Origin: CAXGUU01 sp964012875
Lineage (GTDB): Bacteria > Pseudomonadota > Gammaproteobacteria > Ga0077536
Reading direction: 5' to 3'
Assembly: GCA_964012875.1 (NCBI GenBank)
Contig: CAXGUU010000225.1
Location: forward strand, 1 to 5,464
Length of the DNA stretch: 5,464 bases
A model generated the notes under the pieces. It had not been told where the DNA came from. It did no database searches and worked only from the letters and a program-made list of their open reading frames with translations. The position numbers were made by a program, and so were the translations under genes. This document shows, piece by piece, positions 5,442 through 5,464 of this stretch. The first letter of the stretch is position 1, and every line of letters begins with the position of its first letter.

Positions 5442-5464
5442 TTAGATCTTTTCCGCCTCACAGT
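5442..5464 (-). CDS. Probable C-terminal end of an upstream gene (last six codons)
   Basis: Read on the minus strand from the right edge, one frame gives the residues CEAEKI and then TAA at 5444..5442, 41 nt before the terminator stem. The terminator requires a minus-strand transcript coming from the right, and this frame gives a plausible hydrophilic protein end. With so few codons the frame is uncertain, another frame ends at TGA nearer the edge, and no family can be named. Confidence 0.35.

Overview
The window reads as a piece of a moderately GC-rich bacterial chromosome carrying accessory catabolic genes. The protein styles (an acyl-CoA carboxylase subunit, a short-chain dehydrogenase, a CaiB/BaiF CoA transferase and two luciferase-like flavin monooxygenases) suit a proteobacterium that breaks down lipids, terpenoids, steroids or alicyclic compounds. 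A gammaproteobacterium is my best guess, but nothing here fixes the taxon: there is no rRNA or marker gene. No tRNA, CRISPR array, transposase or phage gene was seen.

Layout from left to right. Minus strand 369..1 holds the first 123 codons of an acyl-CoA carboxylase carboxyltransferase subunit, which runs off the left edge. Its GTG start overlaps by 4 nt the stop of a complete short-chain dehydrogenase (minus, 1181..366). A 90-bp divergent intergenic region follows, centred on a perfect 15-bp palindrome. To its right, on the plus strand (1272..2052), lies a decayed CaiB/BaiF-type CoA transferase with an internal deletion, an in-frame TAG and a frameshift. Converging on it with a 7-nt overlap is a luciferase-like (LLM) oxidoreductase (minus, 3101..2046). 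Upstream of that, also on minus, are an alpha/beta hydrolase (3981..3178) and a second, larger LLM monooxygenase (5246..4014). A strong terminator hairpin separates the hydrolase from the first LLM gene, and its T-tract ends against that gene's ribosome binding site. At the right edge another minus-strand terminator (5400..5370) closes an upstream transcript, of which probably only the last six codons are visible.

How the genes may work together (inference). The large LLM protein and the hydrolase look like a two-gene unit. A flavin monooxygenase oxygenates a ketone, aldehyde or cyclic substrate, and a hydrolase opens the resulting ester, lactone or diketone. The left operon (SDR plus acyl-CoA carboxylase) fits later steps, alcohol/ketone interconversion and carboxylation of an acyl-CoA. 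The dead CoA transferase would once have supplied CoA activation in the same pathway; its loss suggests that the pathway is changing or that another gene replaced it. The substrate cannot be read from the sequence. I see no clear sign of an undescribed defence or mobile system. The most notable items are the triple-lesion pseudogene, the terminator abutting the ribosome binding site, the divergent palindrome, and the monooxygenase-hydrolase pair with its repeated upstream motif.
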